A DNA stretch of 64,000 nt from Pedobacter frigiditerrae (GCF_032678705.1 NZ_JAVTSS010000002.1:868001-932000); one strand, 5' to 3'. Positions 9,362-18,374 are shown, counted from the stretch's first letter. Notes: generated by a model from the letters alone, not told the origin. Made by a program: numbers and translations.

Positions 9362-9364
9362 TTG

Positions 9365-10051
9365 CTATAATTTCTCGAACGGAATATCCATCAAATCATA
9401 ATCTTGCCAACCGTTAAAATCGAAATGCCACCATTCGTTATAGATTACTTTAAAGCCATTTGCTTGCATAGTTGCAATTAAAAAATCTCTGTTTTTAATA
9501 ATTGCAGCTGGAAGTTTTTCAAAATGTGGAGCTGCTTCTGGCGCAAAGCTATCATAAGGTGTAGGCATTGGTACGTCTTTGCCTGTTTTAAGGTCTATGA
9601 TGGTTAAATCTATGGCGCAACCACGGTTATGCTTTGAACCTTTATTTGGGTTGGCTACAAAGTTTTTATCGCTTGCTTTTTCCCAAAAGGCAATGGTAAT
9701 GGCATAAGGACGATAAGCATCAAATATTTTTAATCCATAGCCTTTTGTTTTTAAAACAGCTTGAATTTTTTTAAGATGTTCTACAACAGGTTTTCTTGCA
9801 AATGCCTTCGCTTGGTTGTACATCACCTGCTGCATAAAGTTGTTTTTCGTCGCATAGCGGATGTCTAATACCACAGACGGAATAGCTTTTTTAATCTCGA
9901 TTAACTCGTTGTTCGGGTTAGTTTTATAATCAGCTTTATAAACCTTATAATCATTGATGATTTTTAATCCATAAGGATTTTGTGCATTTTTTTGAGCGCA
10001 TGCCGATAAAGAAATCGATATTATAAAAAGAAGAATGTTCAGGTTTTTCAT
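9365..10051 (-). CDS. D-alanyl-D-alanine dipeptidase, VanX/DdpX-like (M15D)
   Basis: The 228-residue product has an N-terminal signal with lipobox-like LSACA. The zinc site of the M15 family is seen as SKHNRGCAIDLT (His and Asp ligands) and EWWHFDF (catalytic Glu, His ligand). The early DIRYATKNNF is typical of VanX/DdpX. Such enzymes split D-Ala-D-Ala into D-Ala. The stop codon lies 3 bp from that of the convergent MFS gene. With the D-Ala-D-Ala carboxypeptidase upstream and alanine dehydrogenase next door, D-Ala recovery from the cell wall is a reasonable reading; vancomycin resistance is not, since vanH/vanA are absent. Confidence 0.9.
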   Translation of the reverse strand: MKNLNILLFIISISLSACAQKNAQNPYGLKIINDYKVYKADYKTNPNNELIEIKKAIPSVVLDIRYATKNNFMQQVMYNQAKAFARKPVVEHLKKIQAVLKTKGYGLKIFDAYRPYAITIAFWEKASDKNFVANPNKGSKHNRGCAIDLTIIDLKTGKDVPMPTPYDSFAPEAAPHFEKLPAAIIKNRDFLIATMQANGFKVIYNEWWHFDFNGWQDYDLMDIPFEKL

Positions 10052-10072
10052 CTAAAATTTAATTCCTAAAAT

Positions 10073-10118
10073 GAGATTGCCTGCCTGCCGCAGGCGGGCT
10101 TCGTGCCTCGCAATGACG
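10073..10118. repeat. Dispersed repeat of the GAGATTGC...CGCAATGACG family with an inner palindrome
   Basis: The ends GAGATTGC and CCTCGCAATGACG are the same as those of elements near 19958, 47587 and 48031. The centre holds a GC-rich palindrome, CTGCCTGCCGCAGGCGGG, of the type also seen near 20622 and 62149. It lies between the dipeptidase and the alanine dehydrogenase genes. Confidence 0.7.
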
Positions 10119-10123
10119 AAATA

Positions 10124-11350
10124 TTATTGATTAGAAACAACTAATAGCTCCAAATCTTTAAAAGGGAGATTGTAAATATTGGCTAAATCTTTATTGGTGA
10201 GGTGACCTTGATAAGCATATAAAGCCTCACGAATGCCTGCTTTATTCCACACCAAATTCATTAATCCACCCATATCGCCTATGTCAACTAAAATTGGGGC
10301 AAAAATATTCGTTAAGGCATACGATGCTGTTCTAGGGACCCTAGATGCAATATTTGGCACACAATAATGAATCACATCGTGTTTTCTAAAAACAGGATCT
10401 TTGTGGTTGGTAACCTCAGATGTTTCGAAACAACCTCCCTGGTCAATACTTACATCAACCACCACAGAGTGAGGCTTCATCCTGGCAACGGTTTCTTCCA
10501 TCACCAAACAAGGGCTGCGGCCATGCTCAGACCTTACTGCACCAATTACCACATCGCAAGTTGTTATCGCTTTGTTAAGTACGATAGGTTGCATGACAGA
10601 AGTAAAAACTCTGCTTCCTAAATTATTTTGTAAACGCCTTAGCCTAAAAATAGAGCTATCGAAAACCTTAACTTCTGCGCCTAAAGAAAGCGCTGTTCTA
10701 GCCGCATATTCGCCAACAGTTCCTGCGCCTAAAATTACAATTTCTGTTGGAGGAACGCCAGTAAAACCACCTAACATTAAACCCTTTCCGCCAAATGCGC
10801 TACTTAGATATTCTGCAGCGATAAATATGGAAGCTGAGCCAACAATTTCGCCCATGGCACGTACCACGCTTAGAACATTGCCTTCATCTCTTAAATTCTC
10901 AAAACACAAGGCGTTGATTTTTTTATGGAGGATGGCCTTTAAATTGGCTTCTTTTAAAGTTCCAATTTGCAAGGCAGAAATTAAAGTTTGCCCTTTATGC
11001 ATTAAACCTACTTCTTCTAAAGTTGGCGGAGCAATTTTAACTATGATATCGGCGGCGTAAACATCTTTTTTGCTGTAAGAGATTTGGGCGCCTTGTTCAC
11101 TATAATCTTTGTCTGTAAAATTTGCAGCAACACCAGCACCAGATTCAATTACCACTCTGTGTCCATTATTTACTAACAGCGCAACAGAAAGTGGAGTTAG
11201 TGCAATTCTACATTCTTGAAATGAAGTTTCTTTAGGGATGCCAATGAATAGATTATTACTTTTTTGATTGGTCTCCAGCATTTCCTCTTGGGTCTGCATT
11301 AATCCTCTCTGAGCAATAGCGGCCATGCCTTCTCTTAATCCTGTAGCCAT
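10124..11350 (-). CDS. ald: Alanine dehydrogenase
   Basis: The 408-residue product carries the AlaDH/PNT signatures: GIPKETSFQECRIALTP, VVIESGAGVAANF, the Rossmann NAD-binding motif ILGAGTVGEYAA and the C-terminal DMGGLMNLVWNKAGIREALY. The enzyme deaminates L-alanine to pyruvate and ammonium with NAD. The N-terminus carries about 35 extra residues before the catalytic domain compared with the 370-residue Bacillus enzyme; this is common in Bacteroidota. It lies upstream of tsaE and porX on the same strand, but a repeat-rich gap of 158 bp separates it from tsaE. Confidence 0.9.
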   Translation of the reverse strand: MATGLREGMAAIAQRGLMQTQEEMLETNQKSNNLFIGIPKETSFQECRIALTPLSVALLVNNGHRVVIESGAGVAANFTDKDYSEQGAQISYSKKDVYAADIIVKIAPPTLEEVGLMHKGQTLISALQIGTLKEANLKAILHKKINALCFENLRDEGNVLSVVRAMGEIVGSASIFIAAEYLSSAFGGKGLMLGGFTGVPPTEIVILGAGTVGEYAARTALSLGAEVKVFDSSIFRLRRLQNNLGSRVFTSVMQPIVLNKAITTCDVVIGAVRSEHGRSPCLVMEETVARMKPHSVVVDVSIDQGGCFETSEVTNHKDPVFRKHDVIHYCVPNIASRVPRTASYALTNIFAPILVDIGDMGGLMNLVWNKAGIREALYAYQGHLTNKDLANIYNLPFKDLELLVVSNQ

Positions 11351-11508
11351 GATAATCTGGTAGTTTTTAGGTGTTTGAAGTTACGGAAATTTTTTGAAAG
11401 ATGAATATGGTTGAGATGGATAATGGTTAATAGAAAAGGTTTATAGATAATGGTCAATGGTTAATGGCCAGCTCGCATTCAAGCACCTAGGCAATGGTCT
11501 ATCGACTA

Positions 11509-11940
11509 TTAACCATCAACATTAACCTCACTAAAAGTAAAAACTCTCTGCTCCTCACCAGTAATCTCAATCTCTACCTTGATGTACTTTTCTGGCAAAA
11601 GGTCTTCAACTTTACTTGGCCATTCTACAAGACAATAATCGCCACTGTAAAAGTATTCTTCATAACCAATATCATAAGCTTCCTGTTGGTTTTTTAATCG
11701 ATAAAAATCGAAATGATAAATTAATCCAGCTTTACTTTCGTATTCGTTAACAATAGAAAACGTAGGGCTGCTTACTACATCGTCTACTCCCAAAATTGAG
11801 CAAAAAGCTTTAATAAAAGTCGTCTTTCCAGCAGCCATTTCACCTTCAAAAATGAAGAATTTATTACCGTTTGCAAATGCTAGTAATTGCGCTGCTACGG
11901 TATCTAATTCAGCTGTACTGTTTATAGAAATGGATTTCAT
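11509..11940 (-). CDS. tsaE: tRNA threonylcarbamoyladenosine biosynthesis ATPase TsaE
   Basis: The 143-residue product shows the TsaE Walker A motif EGEMAAGKTTF, the conserved SSPTFSIVNEY (substrate loop) and HFDFYRL. TsaE drives the TsaB/TsaD complex that makes t6A37 in ANN-decoding tRNAs. An upstream start would add a 21-residue stretch encoded by repeat-like DNA (near 11961-12000) and by the promoter box itself. The ATG at 11940 is therefore preferred and gives the family's usual length. It is downstream of porX with the PorX stop about 130 bp away. Confidence 0.93.
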   Translation of the reverse strand: MKSISINSTAELDTVAAQLLAFANGNKFFIFEGEMAAGKTTFIKAFCSILGVDDVVSSPTFSIVNEYESKAGLIYHFDFYRLKNQQEAYDIGYEEYFYSGDYCLVEWPSKVEDLLPEKYIKVEIEITGEEQRVFTFSEVNVDG

Positions 11941-11944
11941 TTTG

Positions 11945-11952
11945 CAAAGATA
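11945..11952 (-). promoter_or_regulatory. Candidate -7 box TATCTTTG for tsaE
   Basis: On the minus strand, TATCTTTG fits the Bacteroidota -7 consensus TAnnTTTG exactly. It ends 4 nt before the tsaE ATG, so the transcript would have almost no leader. No TTG element is seen at the usual spacing upstream; a run of T follows instead. Confidence 0.5.
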
Positions 11953-12003
11953 AAAAAAAGGAAGTCGAAAGTCGGGAGACGGAAAGTCCGAAACAATTTT
12001 CAC

Positions 12004-12066
12004 TTATGCCCTCTCTTATGGAGAGGGGATTAAGAGCCTGCTCCAATTTAATATCGGAGGGTGGGG
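12004..12066. repeat. Short intergenic repeat with CCCTCTC...GAGAGGGG inverted arms
   Basis: A CCCTCTCTTATGGAGAGGGG hairpin stands just beyond the PorX stop codon and may end that transcript. A similar CCTTCTCCTTCAGGAGAAGG hairpin lies beyond the PEP carboxylase gene (49152-49171). Confidence 0.5.
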
Positions 12067-12069
12067 CTT

Positions 12070-13623
12070 TTACTTAGAACTATAAGTTACCACAGGTATA
12101 ATCATCTCCTCTAGTGAAATCCCGCCATGCTGAAACGTTTCGTTGTAATAGTTTACAAACTGATTGTAGTTGTTTTGGTAAACGAAATATTGGTCTTCTT
12201 TAGCAAAAATGTAATTAGAACTGATGTTTATTTTAGGAAGCATTGCCTCATGAGGATTTTTGATTAAGAATACATCCTTAGCATTGTAATTAAGGTTTCT
12301 GCCTTGTTTGTAACGCAAATTGGTATTCGTATTTCTATCTCCAATCACCTTACTAGGATGTTTAACTCTTATGGTTCCATGGTCTGTGGTAATGATTAAT
12401 TTAACTCGCTTTTGAGAAATCTTTTTTAATAAATCTAATAACGGAGAATGCTCAAACCATGATAAAGTTAAAGAACGATAGGCGGCATCATCATTAGCTA
12501 ATTCTCTAATCATTTGCATGTCTGTACGAGCGTGGGATAACATATCTACAAAGTTGTAAACAATGGCATTAAACTCATTATCCATCAAATTGCCTACTTT
12601 TTCTGTTAAATCTTTCCCTTGGTCAAAAGTTAAAATTTTGTGATAACTGAATTTGCAATCTTTACGTAAACTGCGTTTAATTTGATCTGCTAAAAAAGCT
12701 TCTTCATGCATATTCTTTCCGCCTTCGTCATCATCATTTTGCCATAAGGCTGGAAATCTTTTTTCCATGTCTAAAGGCATCAAGCCTGAAAAAATGGCGT
12801 TTCGAGCATACTGGGTCGCAGTCGGTAAAATACTGGAGTAAGTATCCTCTTCTTCTAACCTAAAATATTCGCTAATTAAGGGGTTAATAATTTTCCATTG
12901 GTCGTAACGTAAATTATCAATCAAGATGAAAAAAACAGGTGTTTTGTCGTTAATTAATGGAAATGCTTTTTTCTTCAATAACTCATTAGATAATAATGGT
13001 GCTTTTTCTTTTCCATTAACCCATCCCAAATAATTGTCTTCAATAAATTTAGAGAACTGCATATTTGCTTCAGACTTCTGCATGGTTAAAATCTCATGCA
13101 TCTGTGGGTCGTCTAACTTCTCTAATTCAAGCTCCCAAAAAACTAATTTTTTATAAATGTCTACCCATTCTTCATAGCTCAATCGGTCATTTAAAGTCAT
13201 GCCGATATTTCTAAAATCTTGCTGGTATGCTGATGAAGTTTTTTCGCTTACTAAACGTTTGTTGTCTATAATCTTTTTTATGGTTAATAAAACTTGTTTC
13301 GGGTTAACAGGCTTAATTAAATAGTCATCTATTTTAGAACCAATTGCATCTTCCATTAAGTTTTCTTCTTCGCTTTTAGTGATTAAAACCACTGGTACGT
13401 CTGAACGGATATTTTTGATTGCAGAAAGTGTTTCTAGCCCACTTAATCCAGGCATATTTTCATCTAAAAAGACCAAGTCGAAATGCTCTTTTCCAAAGGC
13501 TTCTAAGGCATCGTTGCCATTGGTGAAAGTGGTAACGTGATATCCTTTTTCGTTTAGCAATAATATATGTGGTTTTAATAGGTTAATTTCATCATCGGCC
13601 CATAAAATTTTGGTTTCCTGCAT
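12070..13623 (-). CDS. porX: PorX: response regulator fused to a PglZ (alkaline phosphatase superfamily) domain
   Basis: The product is 517 residues. Residues 1-120 form a CheY-like receiver with phospho-acceptor Asp54 (VFLDENMPG) and Lys103 in YLIKPVNP. The C-terminal half is a PglZ domain: LIDNLRYDQW with metal-ligand Asp236, then PTATQYARN (Thr268/270) and the late TDHGTIRVKHPS. In the type 9 secretion systems of Porphyromonas and Flavobacterium, PorX acts with PorY and the sigma factor SigP. Its PglZ domain has been reported to cleave oligonucleotides. No por secretion gene is in the window. The gene is divergent from the HD protein and lipid A genes. Confidence 0.93.
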   Translation of the reverse strand: MQETKILWADDEINLLKPHILLLNEKGYHVTTFTNGNDALEAFGKEHFDLVFLDENMPGLSGLETLSAIKNIRSDVPVVLITKSEEENLMEDAIGSKIDDYLIKPVNPKQVLLTIKKIIDNKRLVSEKTSSAYQQDFRNIGMTLNDRLSYEEWVDIYKKLVFWELELEKLDDPQMHEILTMQKSEANMQFSKFIEDNYLGWVNGKEKAPLLSNELLKKKAFPLINDKTPVFFILIDNLRYDQWKIINPLISEYFRLEEEDTYSSILPTATQYARNAIFSGLMPLDMEKRFPALWQNDDDEGGKNMHEEAFLADQIKRSLRKDCKFSYHKILTFDQGKDLTEKVGNLMDNEFNAIVYNFVDMLSHARTDMQMIRELANDDAAYRSLTLSWFEHSPLLDLLKKISQKRVKLIITTDHGTIRVKHPSKVIGDRNTNTNLRYKQGRNLNYNAKDVFLIKNPHEAMLPKINISSNYIFAKEDQYFVYQNNYNQFVNYYNETFQHGGISLEEMIIPVVTYSSK

Positions 13624-13724
13624 TATATATACTTTTTATGTAAATTAAAGTTTTTAAAAGAGCTGGTCTTTTCTACTGTCGATAAAAATAGCAATTTTTG
13701 TACCGTATAATTTATTTTTAAGAA

Positions 13725-14948
13725 TTGAACAAAAAGAAAATAATAAACGATCCTGTTTATGGGTTCATCACCATACCATCTGCATTAGTTTACGACCTGA
13801 TTTCGCACCCTTATTTTCAAAGATTAAGGTATATTAAACAGCTTGGAATGACTCATTTGGTTTATCCAGGAGCAATTCACACTCGTTTCCATCATGCTAT
13901 TGGAGCAATGCACTTAATGAGTTTGGCGTTGGAAGTTTTAAGGAATAAAGGACATTATATTTCTCCAGAAGAAGAAGAAGCCGCCACCATTGCTATTCTT
14001 TTACATGATATAGGTCATGGGCCATTTTCTCATGCACTGGAGCATACACTAGTCAACGGAATAAGTCATGAAGACATTTCTATGCTGATGATGGATAAGT
14101 TGAATGAAGAGTTTAACGGAAGATTAACAGCCGCCATTAATGTTTTCAAAGGGAATTACCATCGTGGTTTTTTCTGTCAACTAATTTCTGGACAACTAGA
14201 TTTAGATAGGATGGATTACCTTAATCGCGATAGCTTTTTTACTGGCGTAAGCGAAGGCGTAATTAGCTTTGATAGAATCATTAAAATGTTCAACGTTGTT
14301 GATGATAATCTAGTAATCGAAGAAAAAGGAATTTACTCAATTGAAAAGTTCTTGATTGCACGTAGGTTAATGTATTGGCAGGTTTACTTGCATAAAACTG
14401 TTATTGCCGCAGAACAATTATTAGTTAAAATCTTAGAAAGAGCAAAAGAATTAGCATCTGCTGGAGAAGTATTATTTGCTACGCCGGCCTTGCAACATTT
14501 CTTGCAGAACGATATTACAGAGCATAATTTTTTTGAAGGCGAAAATCATTTGCTTCAATTTTCAAAACTAGACGACCAAGATATCTATGCCGCCATTAAG
14601 GTTTGGGAAAGCCATAGTGACGCGATTTTGTCTAAGCTTTGTAAAATGTTAAACTCTCGGAATTTGTATAAAGTTGAAATCAGTAACACAGAACCAAGTG
14701 CCGCTAGAATAGAACACTTAGCTGTTCAAACAGCTTTGGCGTTAAACCTAGAAGAGGATGATGTTGCTTATTTTGTTTTTACAGACACCATTAGAAATAG
14801 GGCATACAATGCGGGCATTAGTAATATCAATATTTTAATGAAGAATAATGATTTGGTAGATATTGCAAAAGCATCAGATTTATCTAACTTAGAATCTTTA
14901 GATAAGACGGTAAAAAAGCACATCCTTTGCTATACAAGAGACATTTAG
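13725..14948 (+). CDS. HD-domain phosphohydrolase, SAMHD1/dGTPase-like
   Basis: The 407-residue protein has the family opening NDPVYGFITIP, then HPYFQRLRYIKQLG and the metal site H...HD...D: HTRFHHAIGAMHL, LLHDIGHGPFSHALEH and LDLDRMDYLNRDS. Related proteins hydrolyse dNTPs or other nucleotides. The start is a TTG at 13725 in a stretch with no ATG near enough to keep the NDPVYG opening; the codons that follow encode NKKK. It precedes lpxD by 113 bp, and that gap carries its own promoter, so lpxD can be transcribed separately. Confidence 0.87.
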   Translation: MNKKKIINDPVYGFITIPSALVYDLISHPYFQRLRYIKQLGMTHLVYPGAIHTRFHHAIGAMHLMSLALEVLRNKGHYISPEEEEAATIAILLHDIGHGPFSHALEHTLVNGISHEDISMLMMDKLNEEFNGRLTAAINVFKGNYHRGFFCQLISGQLDLDRMDYLNRDSFFTGVSEGVISFDRIIKMFNVVDDNLVIEEKGIYSIEKFLIARRLMYWQVYLHKTVIAAEQLLVKILERAKELASAGEVLFATPALQHFLQNDITEHNFFEGENHLLQFSKLDDQDIYAAIKVWESHSDAILSKLCKMLNSRNLYKVEISNTEPSAARIEHLAVQTALALNLEEDDVAYFVFTDTIRNRAYNAGISNINILMKNNDLVDIAKASDLSNLESLDKTVKKHILCYTRDI

Positions 14949-15027
14949 CATTTTTTAACATAATAAAATAACCTTTTACCAGTTAAACAGTCTTATCCTT
15001 GTGGTAAGATTAAGGAATGTTGTTTAT

Positions 15028-15057
15028 TTGTTCATATCAATTTAACATTTAACTTTG
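15028..15057 (+). promoter_or_regulatory. Bacteroidota promoter of the lpxD-lpxC/fabZ-lpxA operon
   Basis: TTG (15028-15030), a 19-bp spacer and TAACTTTG (15050-15057) match the consensus TTG-N19..21-TAnnTTTG fully. Only four bases (TAAG) separate the box from the lpxD ATG at 15062, implying a leaderless or nearly leaderless mRNA. Confidence 0.75.
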
Positions 15058-15061
15058 TAAG

Positions 15062-16132
15062 ATGCAATTTACTGCCAAGCAGATAAGCGAGTTTTTAGAT
15101 GGAGCCATCGAAGGAGATGAAACCGTAAAAGTTGGGGAGCTCTCTAAGATAGAGGATGGCGGCAATGGCTCGCTTTGTTTTCTGTCTAATCCTAAGTATG
15201 AGAATTACTTATATACTACCAAAGCATCGGTGGTAATCGTTTCTAGTGATTTTGTGCCTACACAACCAGTAAGTGCTACCTTAGTAAAAGTTAAAGACCC
15301 ATATAGTGCTTTTTCTGTATTATTAGAAAAATATAATGAAGCATTAAATCATGATTATGCTCCAGCGGGCATAGTTCAACCTTGTTTTATACATCCGACA
15401 GCAAAAATTGGAAAAAACGTATTTATTGGCGCTTTCTGTAGCATAGAAGAAAACGTTGAGATAGGAGATAATACCAGAATATATTCTCAAGTGTATGTTG
15501 GTAAAGATTCTAAAATTGGAAGTGATAACATCATTTTTCCCGGCGTAAAAATTTATAACCGCTCTGTATTTGGAAATAGAATTACCATCCATTCAAATGC
15601 TGTAATTGGCAGTGATGGCTTTGGCTTTGCTCCACAGCCAGATGGAACCTATAATAAGATTGCACAAATAGGAAACGTTGTTATTGAAGACGATGTAGAA
15701 ATTGGTGCAAATACAACGATTGATAGAGCTACGATGGGTTCTACTTTTATCCGCAAAGGAGCGAAGTTAGATAATCTAATCCAAATTGCACACAACGTGG
15801 ATATTGGTGCTCACGCAGTAGTTGCTGCTCAGACAGGCATATCTGGAAGTACAAAATTGGGGGATAATTCAGTTATTGGCGGTCAGGTTGGTATTGCAGG
15901 TCATTTAAATTTGGGTAAAGGAACTCAAATTGGAGCGCAAGCAGGAATTAATTTTAACACCGAAGAAAATAAACAATGGCATGGTAGTCCTGCGCAACCA
16001 TTAAAAGAATGGATGCGGTCTACTGTAATTTTTAAAAGACTGCCAGAAGTTGATAAACGCATTAGAGATTTAGAGGCTAAAATAGCAGAGTTGACAGCTA
16101 TTATAGAACAAATAGGTACAATACAAAAATAA
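15062..16132 (+). CDS. lpxD: UDP-3-O-acylglucosamine N-acyltransferase LpxD
   Basis: The 356-residue product has the LpxD N-terminal uridine-binding domain (opening MQFTAKQISEFLDG). A left-handed beta-helix of I-G-x-x hexapeptide repeats follows from about residue 110, with catalytic His244 in QIAHNVDIGAHAVV. The SDGFGFAPQ loop is typical. The enzyme adds the N-linked hydroxyacyl chain from acyl-ACP during lipid A synthesis in the cytoplasm. It is followed 2 bp later by lpxC/fabZ and then lpxA with a one-base overlap, forming a three-gene lipid A operon. Confidence 0.96.
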   Translation: MQFTAKQISEFLDGAIEGDETVKVGELSKIEDGGNGSLCFLSNPKYENYLYTTKASVVIVSSDFVPTQPVSATLVKVKDPYSAFSVLLEKYNEALNHDYAPAGIVQPCFIHPTAKIGKNVFIGAFCSIEENVEIGDNTRIYSQVYVGKDSKIGSDNIIFPGVKIYNRSVFGNRITIHSNAVIGSDGFGFAPQPDGTYNKIAQIGNVVIEDDVEIGANTTIDRATMGSTFIRKGAKLDNLIQIAHNVDIGAHAVVAAQTGISGSTKLGDNSVIGGQVGIAGHLNLGKGTQIGAQAGINFNTEENKQWHGSPAQPLKEWMRSTVIFKRLPEVDKRIRDLEAKIAELTAIIEQIGTIQK

Positions 16133-16134
16133 GA

Positions 16135-17544
16135 ATGAACGTTAAGCAAAAAACTATAAAAAGCGAAATTTCTGTGGCTGGTGTAGGTTTGCACACCGGA
16201 GCAAATGTTACATTAACTTTTTGCCCTGCACCAGACAATCACGGTTTTAAGTTTCAAAGAATAGACCTTCCTGGTCAGCCAATTGTAGATGCAGATTGTG
16301 ATAATGTTACAGATACAGCAAGAGGAACTACAATTACTCAAAACGGAGCAAGTGTAAGCACGGTTGAACATGTAATGGCAGCATTGGTTGGGATGGATTT
16401 GGATAATGTTTTGTTAAAACTAGACGGGCCAGAAACTCCAATCATGGATGGAAGCTCTATCAAGTTCATCGAAGCCTTAGAAGAGGTTGGTATTGCTTCT
16501 CAGGAAACTGACAGAGAATATTTCACCATTCCTCATAACATTACTTATACAGAAGAAGACAGAAAGGTAGAAATTGTGGCAATGCCATTAGACGACTATC
16601 GTTTTACTTGCATGATTGACTATAATTCCCCTGTTTTAGGAAGTCAACACGCAGGGATATCAAGTATTGCTGAATTTAAAAAAGAAATAGCTTCATGTAG
16701 AACTTTTTGCTTTCTGCATGAATTAGAATATCAATTATCTCACAATTTAATTAAGGGAGGCGATTTAAATAACGCTATTGTAATTGTAGATAAAGAAGTA
16801 ACCAAAGACGAACTCGACCATTTAGCCAAAATCTTCAATAGAAGTGCCATAGAGGTTGCTCCACAAGGAATATTAAACAATATGGAGTTGCGTTACCAGA
16901 ATGAGCCAGCTCGTCATAAATTGTTAGACATGATAGGTGATTTAGCTTTGGTTGGTGTTCATTTGAAGGGCCATATCATGGCGGCAAGACCTGGTCATGC
17001 GGCGAATGTTGCTTTTGCTAAGAAGATTAAGGCGGCAATTAAAAAGGAAAAAGGCAAGAAAATACAAAAGATTTATGATGCAAACGCAAAACCATTGTAT
17101 GATGTAATGCAGATCATGGAGATTTTACCTCACAGACAACCATTTTTGTTTGTAGATAAAGTGTTAGAACTTTCTAAAACTCACGTTGTAGGCGTTAAAA
17201 ACGTAACAATGAACGAGGATTTTTTTAGAGGTCACTTCCCTGGAGCGCCCGTAATGCCTGGGGTAATCCAAATTGAAGCCATGGCTCAAGTTGGAGGTAT
17301 TTTGGTTTTAAGTACCGTGCCAGACCCAAGTAACTACCTAACTTATTTCTTGAAAATAGATAATGTCCGTTTCAGAGCGCAAGTTTTACCAGGAGATACC
17401 ATTATATTTAGATGCGATTTAATGGAACCTATTCGTAGAGGGATTGCACAGATGAAAGGCATTGGAATGGTAGGAGAAAAAATAGTAGTTGAAGCCGAAA
17501 TGATGGCTCAAATTTCAAGAGTTAAAGAAAGCGAAACAGCATAA
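16135..17544 (+). CDS. lpxC/fabZ: Bifunctional LpxC deacetylase / FabZ hydroxyacyl-ACP dehydratase
   Basis: The 469-residue fusion has LpxC in its first 310 residues: VSTVEHVMAAL and the zinc site HKLLDMIGDLALVG...HIMAARPGH. FabZ occupies about residues 318-460: PHRQPFLFVDKV and GHFPGAPVMPGVIQIEAMAQ, with the catalytic His and Glu. LpxC commits UDP-acyl-GlcNAc to lipid A by removing the acetyl group; FabZ dehydrates hydroxyacyl-ACP for chain elongation. The fusion is known in Bacteroidota and places the two enzymes that compete for hydroxyacyl-ACP on one chain. Confidence 0.96.
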   Translation: MNVKQKTIKSEISVAGVGLHTGANVTLTFCPAPDNHGFKFQRIDLPGQPIVDADCDNVTDTARGTTITQNGASVSTVEHVMAALVGMDLDNVLLKLDGPETPIMDGSSIKFIEALEEVGIASQETDREYFTIPHNITYTEEDRKVEIVAMPLDDYRFTCMIDYNSPVLGSQHAGISSIAEFKKEIASCRTFCFLHELEYQLSHNLIKGGDLNNAIVIVDKEVTKDELDHLAKIFNRSAIEVAPQGILNNMELRYQNEPARHKLLDMIGDLALVGVHLKGHIMAARPGHAANVAFAKKIKAAIKKEKGKKIQKIYDANAKPLYDVMQIMEILPHRQPFLFVDKVLELSKTHVVGVKNVTMNEDFFRGHFPGAPVMPGVIQIEAMAQVGGILVLSTVPDPSNYLTYFLKIDNVRFRAQVLPGDTIIFRCDLMEPIRRGIAQMKGIGMVGEKIVVEAEMMAQISRVKESETA

Positions 17545-18338
17545 TGATACAACCGTTAGCATATATACACCCACAAGCAAAAATTGCAGATAATGTTGTA
17601 GTTGAGCCATTTGCTGTTATTCACAAAGATGTAGAAATTGGGGAAGGCACCTGGATCGGTTCTAACGTTGTTATCATGGATGGCGCTAGGATTGGTAAAA
17701 ACTGCCGTATTTTTCCAGGCTCAGTAATTTCTGGTGTTCCCCAAGATTTAAAATTTGCAGGCGAGGTTACTACTGCAGAAATTGGCGACAACACAACAAT
17801 CCGCGAATGCGTAACCATAAACCGTGGTACAAAGGATAAATGGAAAACGGTTATTGGAAAAAACTGTTTAATACAGGCTTATTCTCACGTTGCTCATGAT
17901 TGTGAAGTAGGTGATTATTGCATATTCTCTAACAGCACAACTTTAGCGGGTCACATTACCATTGGCGATTATGTAGTATTGGCAGGTTTGGTTGCGATAC
18001 ACCAATTTGTAAAAGTTGGTTCACACGCTTTTGTAACTGGCGGTTCATTGGTTCGTAAAGATGTTCCCCCTTATGTTAAGGCAGCCAGAGAGCCACTTTC
18101 TTATGTAGGTATTAATTCAGTAGGCTTGCGTAGAAGAGGGTTTTCTCCAGAAAAAATTAACGAGATTCAAGAGATTTACCGTGTGCTGTTTGTTAAAAAC
18201 AATAATGTTACCAAGGCTTTAGATATTATAGAAGCAGAATTCCAGCCAACCGAAATACGTGATGAAATTGTAGATTTCATTCGCAACTCTAACCGTGGGG
18301 TAATGAGAGGTTTTGGTACAGGAAGCAAAGAAAGGTAG
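17544..18338 (+). CDS. lpxA: UDP-N-acetylglucosamine O-acyltransferase LpxA
   Basis: The 264-residue product is a left-handed beta-helix enzyme with hexapeptide repeats from residue 1 to about 190. The catalytic His lies in YSHVAHDCEVGDY (His118, aligning with His125 of E. coli). The C-terminal helical part begins VGLRRRGFSPEKI. It transfers the first 3-hydroxyacyl chain to UDP-GlcNAc. The ATG overlaps the last base of the lpxC/fabZ stop codon, so translation is coupled. In many Bacteroidota efp follows directly; here an ABC gene, a cupin gene and about 1 kb of repeats lie between. Confidence 0.96.
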   Translation: MIQPLAYIHPQAKIADNVVVEPFAVIHKDVEIGEGTWIGSNVVIMDGARIGKNCRIFPGSVISGVPQDLKFAGEVTTAEIGDNTTIRECVTINRGTKDKWKTVIGKNCLIQAYSHVAHDCEVGDYCIFSNSTTLAGHITIGDYVVLAGLVAIHQFVKVGSHAFVTGGSLVRKDVPPYVKAAREPLSYVGINSVGLRRRGFSPEKINEIQEIYRVLFVKNNNVTKALDIIEAEFQPTEIRDEIVDFIRNSNRGVMRGFGTGSKER

Positions 18339-18374
18339 AAGGCTTTAAGGTTGAGGGCAGAAGGCTAGGCATTG

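Noticed and set aside
9365..10051. Vancomycin resistance gene
   Set aside because: Only the dipeptidase is present; vanH, vanA and vanS/R are absent and the product has a signal peptide.
10572..11060. Open frame of 162 codons on the plus strand inside ald
   Set aside because: Antisense shadow of alanine dehydrogenase without recognisable motifs.
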